The notes: generated by a model not told the origin, from the letters alone. A DNA stretch of 64,000 nt from Cellvibrio sp. 79 (GCA_003056245.1 MVDH01000003.1:1537331-1601330), one strand, 5' to 3'. Numbered from the stretch's first letter, positions 44,250 to 52,780 are shown. Numbers and translations: made by a program.

Positions 44250-44302
44250 GCCATTAACTTAAAAACTGCCGCTTAGCTCGGCATTAAAAGGAAATATCAA
44301 AA

Positions 44303-44518
44303 ATGGATATAGAAGCAGCAAAGCTCATAATCCAAGTATTGGAAGAAAATAATAAAAGGTTTTTTTCATTATTGCCTCAACTGGCAGAGCTATGTGAGGC
44401 TGATGAATTAGAAAAGTTGAAGCGTGAAATTGCTAGGGTTGCCAATGGCATTGATATGAATCTATATCCAATAGTCTTATCTCAATACCCAGAACTTGAC
44501 CCATTGAAGAGGAAGTAA
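44303..44518 (+). CDS. Cassette gene: 71-residue acidic helical protein
   Basis: A small protein, mostly alpha-helical by sequence (AAKLIIQVLEENNKRFFSLLPQLAELCEADELEKLKREIAR), no signal peptide, no motif recognised. It starts 17 bases after the right end of split attC 2 and is followed by attC 3. With its neighbour gene broken by the IS, its transcription may rely on a promoter in or near the IS. Confidence 0.6.
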   Translation: MDIEAAKLIIQVLEENNKRFFSLLPQLAELCEADELEKLKREIARVANGIDMNLYPIVLSQYPELDPLKRK

Positions 44519-44537
44519 CTATGGTGCTATGTGCGCT

Positions 44538-44674
44538 TTTAACAAGGTTTTCCAACATCGTTCCGGCGCTTCGCGCCTCTACTCGACAGTTTATAAGTAG
44601 CGCATTTAGCAAATTGCTGCGCAAAATTTATCGCAATGCGCTACTTACAAACTGCGCTTGAACACAACGTTACG
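44538..44674 (+). repeat. attC site 3
   Basis: Starts TTAACAAGGTTTTCC and ends CACAACGTTACG. The GTAGCGCATTTAGC and GCGCTACTTAC arms pair around a CTGCGCAAAATTTATCGC core. Similar to attC 5. Confidence 0.8.
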
Positions 44675-44750
44675 TAGGGAAAGTACTTTAGCGTATGCAA
44701 TCCTGAAAGTACGTAAAAGCAAAATCTATGAAATAAATATAAGGAACATT

Positions 44751-45686
44751 ATGAAAATATTCTTTGTTGCATCACTTTGGTTGTTAACCACTTTTAGTTC
44801 GTTCGCGGCTTCAATAGAAAAAACTGTGAGTATTGAAACAGGCACAGGTAAGTTAGAAGGAACTCTACTGATTGATAATTTAAAAAATTCGAAAATAGTC
44901 GCATTGATTATTGCAGGTTCAGGGCCAACCAATAGAGATGGTAATAACCCAGCAATGACAAATAACTCTTTGAAAATGTTGGCTGATGAACTTTCAAAAG
45001 TAGGGATTTCATCATTAAGATATGACAAGAGAGGTATTGGAAAAAGTAAAGACTCAGGATTAAAAGAAGTTGACCTGCGTTTTGAGCATTATATTAATGA
45101 TGCAAGGAGTTGGGTTGAATATCTCAATAGCTTAGGCAACTTTAATAAAATAGTGGTCATTGGCCATAGTGAGGGATCATTAATTGGTATGGTTGCTTCA
45201 CAGCAAAAGAGTGTAGATAAATTTATATCTATTGCTGGTGCAGGGCAACCAATAGATCAAATAATACGAGAACAGTTAAAAGCTCAACCGCCCATGGTCT
45301 TAGAGCAAGCAATACCTATCTTGGATAAACTATTGCAAGGTGAAACGGTTCAAAATGTTCCTGCATTTTTAAACTCGTTATTCCGCCCAAGTGTACAACC
45401 TTATATGATTTCTTGGTTTAAATACGATCCACAAAAAGAAATTTCTAAACTTAATAAGCCTGTGTTAATTGTTCAAGGTTCTACCGATATTCAAGTTAGC
45501 TTAACGGATGCTGATAAGCTTGCAGCAGCAAATAAAAAAGCAAATAAAGTTGTAATTCAAGAGATGAATCACATTTTCAAAGAGTCTACTCTTGATAGGC
45601 AAGCCAACTTTCAAACTTACAATCAACCTGAATTACCTATAAAGCCAGAGTTAGCTAAGGTCATTAGTGAGTTTGTGCTTAATTAA
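44751..45686 (+). CDS. Cassette gene: exported alpha/beta hydrolase
   Basis: A 311-residue protein with a signal peptide (FSSFAAS). It has the oxyanion segment LIIAGSGPTNRDGNN near residue 60, the nucleophile elbow IVVIGHSEGSLIGM (GHSEG) near 142, an acidic segment LIVQGSTDIQVS near 240 and the terminal histidine in EMNHIFK near 273, so the Ser-Asp-His triad is complete. It matches serine hydrolases of the BAAT/esterase kind; substrate unknown. ATG at 44751 has AAGGAAC upstream. Longest gene of the array; attC 4 follows at once. Confidence 0.85.
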   Translation: MKIFFVASLWLLTTFSSFAASIEKTVSIETGTGKLEGTLLIDNLKNSKIVALIIAGSGPTNRDGNNPAMTNNSLKMLADELSKVGISSLRYDKRGIGKSKDSGLKEVDLRFEHYINDARSWVEYLNSLGNFNKIVVIGHSEGSLIGMVASQQKSVDKFISIAGAGQPIDQIIREQLKAQPPMVLEQAIPILDKLLQGETVQNVPAFLNSLFRPSVQPYMISWFKYDPQKEISKLNKPVLIVQGSTDIQVSLTDADKLAAANKKANKVVIQEMNHIFKESTLDRQANFQTYNQPELPIKPELAKVISEFVLN

Positions 45687-45689
45687 AAA

Positions 45690-45810
45690 TCACCTAACAA
45701 TAAAATAAACAAGGACTTAAAACAGTTGGCTTTCTTCGCAGTGTTTGATATTGAAGCCAACAGTTTTAAGCCTGTTATTTAGGCGTTATCACCGTTTATC
45801 GCGGCGTTAT
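45690..45810 (+). repeat. attC site 4, with an extra attC right end
   Basis: Starts TCACCTAACAATAAAAT and reaches GGCGTTATC at 45788, which would complete the site. A second piece, ACCGTTTATCGCGGCGTTAT, follows immediately and is identical to the right end of attC 1. The arms CAGTTGGCTTTC and GAAGCCAACAG pair. Confidence 0.75.
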
Positions 45811-45822
45811 TAGGAATAAATG

Positions 45823-46314
45823 ATGAAATATTTAGTTGCTATAACTACTCTGTTTTACTCGCTTTTTGTTCACGCAAATTCTTGTGATTATTCAGAAAAA
45901 ATGTCGATTGCTTCTAACGTTTTTCAGCAAATGGGGGGCGAGTGGGAAATCTCTAAAAGAACCCAATATGAACTTATGAAAGCTCAAGGGGTTTTCAGAG
46001 CACTCTTTATCGCCAATGAAAGATGGAAAAACCAAGAAAAATGGAAAAGCAGTTATCCTGAAGGAAGCAAAATAAACGAAAATTATTTATATATTGAGGC
46101 ATGGGGTAAATTCGAGCCTGGAATTAATCTATTATATGCAGGTTGCTTTAAGGTTGAAGATGAGCATATTTCAAAGGCACATAATGTTAGTGGTTTCAAG
46201 TTTTCTAATGAAGGAAATAAGTATTTTTTGAATATGGTTATTTGGAAGCCGGGACTTGAGCAATCAAATTATAAAATAGAAATACTTCCAGAATTTATTA
46301 ACCCAACATTTTAA
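45823..46314 (+). CDS. Cassette gene: exported protein of unknown function
   Basis: A 163-residue protein with a signal peptide (MKYLVAITTLFYSLFVHANS) and no motif I recognise. The mature part has two cysteines (SCDYSEKMS, AGCFKVEDE) and is rich in aromatic residues (WEISKRTQYELM, RWKNQEKWKSSYPEG). It starts directly behind the second right end of attC 4 and is followed by attC 5, so it forms one cassette. The ATG at 45820 is the other possible start. Confidence 0.65.
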   Translation: MKYLVAITTLFYSLFVHANSCDYSEKMSIASNVFQQMGGEWEISKRTQYELMKAQGVFRALFIANERWKNQEKWKSSYPEGSKINENYLYIEAWGKFEPGINLLYAGCFKVEDEHISKAHNVSGFKFSNEGNKYFLNMVIWKPGLEQSNYKIEILPEFINPTF

Positions 46315-46330
46315 TAGTACTTGAGAAAAT

Positions 46331-46458
46331 ATAACAAAGTGTTCCAACGCCGTTCCGGCGCTTCGTGCCTCCACTCGACAGTTTGTAATTGGCGCACTTA
46401 GCGCGCAAAGTTTATTGCAAATGCATTACTTACAAGCTGCGGTTGAACAAAACGTTAA
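46331..46458 (+). repeat. attC site 5
   Basis: Starts ATAACAAAGTGTTCC and ends AAAACGTTAAC. Contains CGTTCCGGCGCTTCGTGCC and GTTTGTAATTGGCGCACTTAG, close in sequence to attC 3, so both belong to one attC family. Confidence 0.8.
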
Positions 46459-46464
46459 CTTGGA

Positions 46465-46998
46465 ATGGCTATGGAACTCCCGAAATTTAAATACCACCCC
46501 AATCCACTTGCTACTGGTGCCATATCAGAAAGCACTGAAGTTTGTGAGTGCTGTGAAAAAGCTCGAGGTTACATTTATACGGCAAGTTTTTATTCTGCTG
46601 AAGAGGTAGAGGCTATTTGTCCATGGTGCATAGCTGATGGTTCAGCTGCTGAAAAATATGATGGGAGCTTTTCGGATGAATACCCGCTAATGGAATCAGG
46701 TATCTCAGAAGAAGTTACAGAAGAAGTGTGCAAAAGAACACCGGGCTTCATCTCCTGGCAGCAAGAAATCTGGCAATGTCACTGCGGTGCACCTTGCGAG
46801 TTTCACGGTGACGCAGAAAAGCAAGACATCGAAGAATTATCTGGCTCTACGCTTGAGTCTTTTTTAAGCACTAATATGGTTAAACCGGAATATTGGGTTG
46901 GCATTCTTCAGCACTATGAAAAAGCAGGAAATCCTGCTGTTTATAAATTTAAGTGTATTAAATGCGGAGAGGTCATTTTTTCAATGGACTTTACATAA
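46465..46998 (+). CDS. Cassette gene: CbrC-family protein
   Basis: A 177-residue cytoplasmic protein with four pairs of cysteines: CECC near residue 27, CPWC near 52, CHCG/C near 106-110 and KCIKCGE near 165. These would bind zinc. The PKFKYHPNPLATGAI start and TPGFISWQQEIWQCHCG segment match the CbrC family (UPF0167); the Escherichia coli member is linked to colicin E2 tolerance. CbrC-like genes recur in cassette arrays. The start lies six bases after attC 5; the second ATG (46471) is also possible. Confidence 0.85.
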   Translation: MAMELPKFKYHPNPLATGAISESTEVCECCEKARGYIYTASFYSAEEVEAICPWCIADGSAAEKYDGSFSDEYPLMESGISEEVTEEVCKRTPGFISWQQEIWQCHCGAPCEFHGDAEKQDIEELSGSTLESFLSTNMVKPEYWVGILQHYEKAGNPAVYKFKCIKCGEVIFSMDFT

Positions 46999-46999
46999 A

Positions 47000-47118
47000 G
47001 TTAACAAGGCGCTCCGGCATCGTGCACGACAGTTTGTAATTCACCATTTTGTGGTTTTGCTACGAAAAAGTAATCCACAAAACGTCAACTTATAAACTGC
47101 CGCTGAGATTAGCGTTAC
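47000..47118 (+). repeat. attC site 6
   Basis: Starts GTTAACAAGGCGCTCC and ends TTAGCGTTACA. The core TTTTGTGGTTTTGCTACG and AAGTAATCCACAAAACG is close to split attC 2, so both are of one family. Confidence 0.8.
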
Positions 47119-47139
47119 ATGTGACCATAGGAATTTTAA

Positions 47140-47577
47140 ATGTGTTTAAAGCGTATATTTATCGCCCTGGTTTTTATTTTTTCTTCTGTATCTTATTCTG
47201 TAAACGCAGAGGAAAGTTTAAAAATAGAAGACTTTAGTACTTTTATTAGGTACTTCTACAGCAACGCAAAGTTTCAATCTTTACATGTTCAATATCCACT
47301 GGCAAAAACCTCTTATGAAGATTCGGTCAATGGACCAACCGAAGTAAAGAAAAATTTGACCAAAGAAAATTGGGTCACATTAACTTCTAAATCATTTTCC
47401 TGCACAGAAAATTGTTATGACGTATTTATCTACGACAAGTTTTCTGGTGTTGACAGTGAAAGTAATGAGAGAGTCTTGTCATATAAGGGCGTAGATAATG
47501 GAATTTATGAAGCGCTATACTTTCGTAAAATTAACGGTGACTGGTTTTTAGTTAAATATGTTGTTTCCAGCATTTAA
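47140..47577 (+). CDS. Cassette gene: exported protein of unknown function
   Basis: A 145-residue protein with a signal peptide (FIALVFIFSSVSYSVNAEE) and no recognised family. The mature part has two cysteines close together (SFSCTENCYDVFIYDKF) and a beta-rich pattern. It is the cassette gene after attC 6. Its own attC is truncated, so it is now joined directly to the GNAT gene. Confidence 0.65.
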   Translation: MCLKRIFIALVFIFSSVSYSVNAEESLKIEDFSTFIRYFYSNAKFQSLHVQYPLAKTSYEDSVNGPTEVKKNLTKENWVTLTSKSFSCTENCYDVFIYDKFSGVDSESNERVLSYKGVDNGIYEALYFRKINGDWFLVKYVVSSI

Positions 47578-47579
47578 AA

Positions 47580-47612
47580 GCATGTAATAAAGTAGTCATG
47601 TGGATGGTTTTT
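47580..47612 (+). repeat. attC site 7, left end only
   Basis: GTAATAAAGTAGTCATGTGG and ATGGTTTTTAA resemble the left arm of attC 1 (TAACAAAGCAATCAAACGGATGG). No loop or right arm follows; the GNAT start is 16 bases on. A deletion has removed the rest. Confidence 0.55.
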
Positions 47613-47627
47613 AACCTTAGGTTTAAG

Positions 47628-48086
47628 ATGCTTTATTTTATAGACGCCGAAGCAGAACATACCGAGCTTCTTCGCGATACATTAATTACATCGAAGGGCT
47701 ATTGGGGTTATTCTCAAGAGCAGCTTGAGAAATGGAAATCTAATTTAAAATTTGAAGAGGACTATATTACCCGTAATACAGTCAAACTGATTTTTAAAGA
47801 TAATGAAATGATTGGATTCTTCGCTATAGTAAGAGGCGATAGTGATGAGCTTGATCATCTTTGGCTACTGCCAAAAGCTATTGGTAAGGGTTATGGCAAT
47901 CCAGTATTTGAGCAGATTCTTTCAGAGTGTAATGCGTTAGAAATATCCAATTTCTACATCATATCTGACCCGGATGCTGAAGGATTTTATTTAAAGAAAG
48001 GAGCATTGAAAGTTGGAGAGGTTTATAGCGAACCCCAGAAAAGAATGTTACCTAAATTAAAATTTAGGGTGATAAAACCTACTTAA
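47628..48086 (+). CDS. Cassette gene: GNAT-family acetyltransferase
   Basis: A 152-residue protein with the acetyl-CoA-binding pattern LDHLWLLPKAIGKGYGNPVFEQIL (near residue 80) and a motif-B segment NFYIISDPDAEGFYLKKGALKVGE. ATG at 47628 fits the family start (MLYFIDAEAEHTELL); a longer reading frame from 47598 begins in the attC fragment. The target of acetylation is unknown; acetyltransferases are common integron cargo. attC 8 overlaps its stop codon. Confidence 0.82.
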   Translation: MLYFIDAEAEHTELLRDTLITSKGYWGYSQEQLEKWKSNLKFEEDYITRNTVKLIFKDNEMIGFFAIVRGDSDELDHLWLLPKAIGKGYGNPVFEQILSECNALEISNFYIISDPDAEGFYLKKGALKVGEVYSEPQKRMLPKLKFRVIKPT

Positions 48087-48168
48087 CAATCACTGGCGGT
48101 CAGCGGAGCGAGGCTGCACATTCAGCATAAAATCACTATTTAAAAACTGCAGTCGTACATGACGTTAG
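48082..48168 (+). repeat. attC site 8, last of the array
   Basis: Starts CTTAACAATCACTGGCGG and ends CATGACGTTAG, with a shorter body than the others (about 87 bases). Beyond it, 48169-48353 has no gene I can support and marks the right edge of the mobile region. Confidence 0.75.
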
Positions 48169-48353
48169 AATAAGAAGCAAAAACTATCATAGATGCTGTG
48201 ATTAACAATAAAGTACAAATTTTAAATTGTTCACACGAAGAGCAAGCGTGGAAGTAAAAGAATCTATAAATAACGTTGGTTTTGATTGTCATGTATGTTG
48301 GCGAGAGAAGCTCTGGCAGGCGACTATGGTAAAAGTCGATACCAGCAGCGAGT

Positions 48354-48383
48354 GAAAAAAGGGCGCTCCTTTCAGGAACGCCC
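48354..48383 (-). terminator. Rho-independent terminator after the PL1 gene
   Basis: On the minus strand GGGCGTTCCT and AGGAGCGCCC pair around GAA, followed by TTTTTT. It lies 15 bases beyond the PL1 stop and shows where the core genome resumes. Confidence 0.9.
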
Positions 48384-48398
48384 AAGGGGTAGATTAAA

Positions 48399-50678
48399 TC
48401 AAGGCACCAAACTATTAATGTACTCCTCCAGGTTCACCCAACCATCGCCATCTTTATCAAGCATGGCATCAGCAGCGCTGTTAGGATTAAAGCCATTTTG
48501 TGTTTCCCACACGTCGGGCATGCCATCGCGATCTGTATCTTTGGGGGCGCTGGCGCCGGGGAAATTGCCCACAATGTTGGTAATTCCCAAACTGGTTTCA
48601 TCGCTAATGGTTTTGCCTTTTTTGCCGTAGGATTTCAGTTCGTTAAATACGTAATCATCTGCTTCGTCGCGTTGATGCGAAACGCCTGCATTGTTTATTA
48701 CATATTGCAACGCGGCTGCAGCGCTGAGTGCGGGAACGGTTGGGTATTCCACAGACGGTGTTGTCCACCAGGTGACAGAACCGTAATCACCTTTGCCGAG
48801 TAAGCGGCCATTTAATGCACCGTCTTTGTTGCTGTCGTACCAATTATCGACGGCGTAAAGATTGTAAGCAGCGCTTGGACTATCGAGTGTGCCGCCGTTG
48901 GTTTCCGGGCCGGTAATAAAATAATTACCAATCATTGCACCATCGGAACGGCCAGAAGTATCACCGAGGATATAACCGGAAGTCACCCAGTTATAAATAA
49001 CGTTGTTAACAAATTGCAAAGTGCCGCGCGCTTTTGGGTTGCGTGAATTATTGTCGATGTACAGCGAACGAATAATCGATGTGCCGGTGGTATTAATTAA
49101 TCCGCCGGTAGAATGCGTTTGCAAACCTTGCGCAACAATCGAATCTTGCAGGGTGATGTTATATAAGTCGGCACCACTTTCCTGATTCAAATCGAAAGTA
49201 CCGTCGCGGCCCCAACTTAATGAAACGTTATCGAAAATAATATCGTGGCCGTTTGCAATCGCGACTGTATCTTTTCCGCTATCGCCAATTTTCCCCATAC
49301 GGAAACGTACGTAGCGAACGATAGTATTTGCTGCACCGGAAAACGAAACACCGTTACCGTAAATGCTAATGCCTTTACCGGGTGCGGTTTGTCCTGCAAT
49401 GGTTTGATTACTTTTGAATACCAAACGCGTATCCAGTTTAATTACACCACTTACATCAAATACGACAATACGATTGGGTTTGCTGATCGCATCGCGCAAT
49501 GAGCCTGCGCCGCTATCATTCAAATTGGTGACATGAACGACTTCGCCACCGCGACCACCCGTTGCCAAACGACCAAAACCTTGTGCACCGGGAAATGCGA
49601 GCGTAGGGCCGGTAGGTGTTGGCGGTTTTTCTGCGCAACCAACGCCACTCACACCGGCGCCGGTAATTTTTATGGAATCGATATTGGCTAAACCATCTGC
49701 CGTTGTTGCGAGTAATTGCAAACTATTGTTGCCGCGTTGCAATTGAATTGTCGCGGTTGCATTTTGCCATGTGGTCCATGCACCGGTGCTGGTTTGATTA
49801 ATGGTGTAACTACCATCTGCACCGGAATTCACTGAAAGATTTCCAATGCGTGCGTTGGTTCCACCGTTGGCGTAACGAACCGCTATTGTTGCACTGCCAG
49901 CGGCTTGTGCATCTATTTTCCATTCCAAACCTTTTCCAATTGCATTTTCCGGGTTGGCATAACCGGTGCCGAGATAACCGGCATGATCTGTTTCCACTGG
50001 AACCGTTTGTGTATTGCAATAACCGGTTTGATTTTCTTCAATCGTGATAGTCGTATTGGCTATTCCCGCACTGGATGATGATTTGCTGGATGGAATTGAG
50101 CTTGGTGCAATGCTTGATGACGATGGCTTACTCGATGATATTGGGCTAGAAGAAAGCGGACTTGAAGAAAGACTTGAACTTTTAATTGACGAACTCGTGG
50201 CCGGAACTGAAGAGCTAATCACAACCGACGATTTACTGGAGCTGGAAATAATTGCACTTGATGACGCTTTCGAAGATGAAACAACGGCGGTGCTGGATGC
50301 TATTGACGATGTGGTAGAGCCACACAGGGCGCCATTCACTTTAGGTGCGCCAGCAGTACCATTTACTTGAAAACCAAAACTGGCGGATGCTTTGGGTGCG
50401 AGTGTGCCGTTCCAGCTTAACGATGCAGCAGTGTAGGGGTTTGACCCACTCAGGGTTGCATTCCATAAATTGGTAATTGTTGCACCGGATTCCTGCCAGG
50501 ATACTGACCAGCTATTGACAGTTGTTGCGGTGTCGTTGGTTACTTTAATTTCCGCAGTAAAACCTGATCCCCAATTATTGGTAACAGTGTAAGTGCATGC
50601 TGCGGATGCGTTGTGGCTCGCAATAGCAATGCCGATTATTCCAATATTGCCGATCGTTTTTAATGTGAAATTTTTCAT
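48399..50678 (-). CDS. Secreted PL1-family pectate lyase with CBM2 and CBM35 modules
   Basis: A 759-residue multidomain enzyme: signal peptide (to NASA, residue 26); CBM2 (about 27-121, CTYTVTNNWGSGFTAEIKV); serine-rich linker (about 122-207); CBM35 (about 208-345, EENQTGYCNTQ to LANIDSIKITG); pectate-lyase domain (about 358-700). The last has LAFPGAQGFGRLATGGRGGEVVHVTNLND and NTIVRYVRFRMG, typical of PL1. The C-terminus (DTDRDGMPDVWETQNGFNPN, DKDGDGWVNLEEY) holds calcium-loop repeats. It cleaves polygalacturonate by beta-elimination by family knowledge; CBM2 targets it to cellulose and CBM35 probably to uronic-acid-containing glycans. First of three pectin genes on the minus strand, each with its own terminator. 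Confidence 0.92.
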   Translation of the reverse strand: MKNFTLKTIGNIGIIGIAIASHNASAACTYTVTNNWGSGFTAEIKVTNDTATTVNSWSVSWQESGATITNLWNATLSGSNPYTAASLSWNGTLAPKASASFGFQVNGTAGAPKVNGALCGSTTSSIASSTAVVSSSKASSSAIISSSSKSSVVISSSVPATSSSIKSSSLSSSPLSSSPISSSKPSSSSIAPSSIPSSKSSSSAGIANTTITIEENQTGYCNTQTVPVETDHAGYLGTGYANPENAIGKGLEWKIDAQAAGSATIAVRYANGGTNARIGNLSVNSGADGSYTINQTSTGAWTTWQNATATIQLQRGNNSLQLLATTADGLANIDSIKITGAGVSGVGCAEKPPTPTGPTLAFPGAQGFGRLATGGRGGEVVHVTNLNDSGAGSLRDAISKPNRIVVFDVSGVIKLDTRLVFKSNQTIAGQTAPGKGISIYGNGVSFSGAANTIVRYVRFRMGKIGDSGKDTVAIANGHDIIFDNVSLSWGRDGTFDLNQESGADLYNITLQDSIVAQGLQTHSTGGLINTTGTSIIRSLYIDNNSRNPKARGTLQFVNNVIYNWVTSGYILGDTSGRSDGAMIGNYFITGPETNGGTLDSPSAAYNLYAVDNWYDSNKDGALNGRLLGKGDYGSVTWWTTPSVEYPTVPALSAAAALQYVINNAGVSHQRDEADDYVFNELKSYGKKGKTISDETSLGITNIVGNFPGASAPKDTDRDGMPDVWETQNGFNPNSAADAMLDKDGDGWVNLEEYINSLVP

Positions 50679-50735
50679 GTTAAATCCCGTTATTGCTATG
50701 AAAGGTTTAGAAGTTTTATTTATTCGGGACGAGCG

Positions 50736-50777
50736 AAATCAAAATCCCTGTCTAAAAGCACAGGGATTTTGATTTTT
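50736..50777 (-). terminator. Rho-independent terminator after the PL10 gene
   Basis: AAATCAAAATCCCTG(T) and (A)CAGGGATTTTGATTT form a long perfect stem with a short loop, 15 bases past the PL10 stop on the minus strand. Confidence 0.88.
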
Positions 50778-50791
50778 CTAGCGATCAGTGT

Positions 50792-52780
50792 TTAGAGATA
50801 TCCCACTTTTTGTGCAAAGGAGATAATTGAACTACCGTAATCACCGCCCCAGCTGTAACCGGTACGGCGCTCTTCTGACATTTTGGTGATGTCATAGAAT
50901 TTGCTGCCATCGCGATCACTGAAGAATCCACGGTTGGTATTTAGATCGTAAAAGCGATACCACATTTTGCTACCGGATTTTGCAACGATAGGGTTGGTAG
51001 ACGCTTTTGATGAATCGTAAGTGTAATTATTTAAATAAGTGTTGGGGCTGTTAAACCAGGCAACACCGGCTTTAACGGCGGCTTCGATTTGTGGTGTTTG
51101 TGGTTGGGTCATCAGGAACGCAAGTACACCCACTGATTCACTACCACTCAACGACTCCAATTCATACGCGCGCGCTTTTTTCGGTTGATAATCCGTAGCG
51201 CCGTGCTGTGCACACCACACGGTTAATTTTCCATTTTGTTTCCATTGGGCTTTCAGGATGTAATCCACACCTTTGGCAACAGCAGTTTTGAATTTCGCGC
51301 GATCAGAATCAGAGAACACATCAGTATCAAACGGTGCGCGTTTGTTTACAGCAAAATCCAGCACAGTTAATGCGTAAGCCATACCGTTATCGTTAAAGGT
51401 TGCGTGATCTGCATAGCCGCCTTTTAACGGATAAAATTGCGGCAATGCACCAGTGCTGTATTGCGAACTCACAATAAAGTTAGCTGCCCTGCGCACTGCA
51501 TCGCGATATTTGGTGTTCTTGCCGTTTTTATATACGTCAGCCAGGTAAACCATTTCAGTAATGGTTGCGCCATTATCGATAGTGCCGCTGTCGCTGCCAC
51601 CGTTGCCGGCGCTCACTGAATTGTAATCCAGGTTTTTTGGCCAGCCGCCGTTGGATTGTTGATAAGACTGAACGATATCTGCTCTGCTGGCATTCCATTT
51701 GGTTCTGGATTTGTTAAACCAGTTTGCGGCGGGGTTTCCATCCAGTGTGAGCGTTTTTACTGTTGCGGTAGAACTGGAAGACGAAGAGCTTGAACTTGAT
51801 TTAACGGATGAAGAGACAGAAGAACTGCTGCTCGCAACAGTGCTGCACACACCGGCTTTGGTTTGCGCACCATCAATTTTTAAGGAATCAATATTTGCCA
51901 AACCATCAGCAGTTAATCCGGAGAGTTTTAAAATATTGTTGCCTTGCACCAAATCAATTTCGACGGTCGCAGTTTGCCAGGTTGCCCATGCACCAGTTAC
52001 TGGTAATTCCACTGTGTAATTACCATTGCTGCCGCCATTAATTAGTAATGATCCGTTGCGGTTTGCTGTACCGCCATTCGCAAAGCGGAATGTCAGAGCG
52101 TAACGGCCACTGCTCGGCGCATTGATTGCCCACTCAATTGCCGCACCTTGCGCATTGTTAGCGTTGGTGTAGCCATTGCCGGTAAAGCCGGTGTTGGTGC
52201 TTTCAGTGGCAATACCATCAACGCGGCAAAATCCTGATTGTTCTTCCTGGATAGTAAAAGAAGAAACGGATGGCGTACTTGAGCTGCTAATTGCTTTGGA
52301 GCTGCTGCTTAAAATCACAGAACTTGAAGACTTGCTACTCGAACTCACTACACTCGAGCTTTTAACGCTTGAGCTTACAACACTGCTCGGTGTTGATGAG
52401 GAAGTGCTGGTGCCACACAACGTACCATTTACTTTTGGCGCGCCAGCAGTGCCATTCGCTTGAAAACCAAAACTGGCTGACGCGTTTGGTGCGAGTGTGC
52501 CATTCCAGCTTAATGACGCAGCGGTGTAAGGGTTTGATCCGGCCAGCGTTGCATTCCAGGCATTAGTCACAGTCGCACCGGATTCTTGCCAGGACACCGA
52601 CCAATTATTTACGGTGGATGCGGTGTCATTGGTTACTTTAATTTCGCCGGTGAAGCCTGAGCCCCAATTGTTGGTTACGGTGTAAGTACAACCGGCCCAT
52701 GCGGCGGAACTCATTACCAGGCTTACGCCGGCGGCGATGCAAGTGCGTTGCAAACGAAAAATGGATGTTGAGCTTTTCAT
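50792..52780 (-). CDS. Secreted PL10 pectate lyase with CBM2 and CBM35 modules
   Basis: A 662-residue enzyme: signal peptide (to AAWA, residue 29), CBM2 (about 30-125), serine-rich linker, CBM35 (about 172-308), a second linker (about 310-340) and a PL10 catalytic domain to the end. The PL10 part opens VKTLTLDGNPAANWFNKSRTKW and contains YQQSNGGWPKNLDY, NGATITEMVYLADVY and YELESLSGSESVGVLAFLM. Order and modules equal those of Cellvibrio Pel10A, a polygalacturonan lyase, which is the main clue to the genus. It works outside the cell, probably with the PL1 enzyme and the methylesterase on either side. Confidence 0.95.
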   Translation of the reverse strand: MKSSTSIFRLQRTCIAAGVSLVMSSAAWAGCTYTVTNNWGSGFTGEIKVTNDTASTVNNWSVSWQESGATVTNAWNATLAGSNPYTAASLSWNGTLAPNASASFGFQANGTAGAPKVNGTLCGTSTSSSTPSSVVSSSVKSSSVVSSSSKSSSSVILSSSSKAISSSSTPSVSSFTIQEEQSGFCRVDGIATESTNTGFTGNGYTNANNAQGAAIEWAINAPSSGRYALTFRFANGGTANRNGSLLINGGSNGNYTVELPVTGAWATWQTATVEIDLVQGNNILKLSGLTADGLANIDSLKIDGAQTKAGVCSTVASSSSSVSSSVKSSSSSSSSSSTATVKTLTLDGNPAANWFNKSRTKWNASRADIVQSYQQSNGGWPKNLDYNSVSAGNGGSDSGTIDNGATITEMVYLADVYKNGKNTKYRDAVRRAANFIVSSQYSTGALPQFYPLKGGYADHATFNDNGMAYALTVLDFAVNKRAPFDTDVFSDSDRAKFKTAVAKGVDYILKAQWKQNGKLTVWCAQHGATDYQPKKARAYELESLSGSESVGVLAFLMTQPQTPQIEAAVKAGVAWFNSPNTYLNNYTYDSSKASTNPIVAKSGSKMWYRFYDLNTNRGFFSDRDGSKFYDITKMSEERRTGYSWGGDYGSSIISFAQKVGYL

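Larger units (their letters stand above)
42739..44286 (+). repeat. attC site 2, split by an IS element
   Basis: The left part (42739-42839) starts CATAACAAAGTACTGC and runs through GTTTGTAATTCGCGGCTTTG and AAAAGTAATCCACAAAAC. The right part (44250-44286) is GCCATTAACTTAAAAACTGC to CGGCATTA. The IS lies between them. GCATTA at the end, not GCGTTA, is a one-base change from the other sites. Confidence 0.75.
41717..48168 (+). mobile_element. Integron-type gene cassette array without integrase (CALIN)
   Basis: Eight short genes on one strand, each followed by an imperfect palindrome of about 85-140 bases that begins near TAACAA and ends near GCGTTA or ACGTTA, the hallmark of attC sites. Genes are small and of unrelated kinds, AT-rich, and have almost no space between cassette ends and next starts. 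No tyrosine recombinase of the IntI type is in the window. A group II intron and an IS110-family element sit at attC sites. All this fits a cluster of attC sites lacking integrase; the integrase may be elsewhere or lost. Confidence 0.85.

Noticed and set aside
46465-46998. Cassette genes considered as antibiotic resistance determinants
   Set aside because: None matches a known resistance enzyme; the CbrC-type and GNAT genes give no specific support.
49990-52460. Short repeated DNA in the linkers, considered as CRISPR or tandem repeats
   Set aside because: These are serine codon repeats inside coding linkers; units vary and there are no constant spacers.
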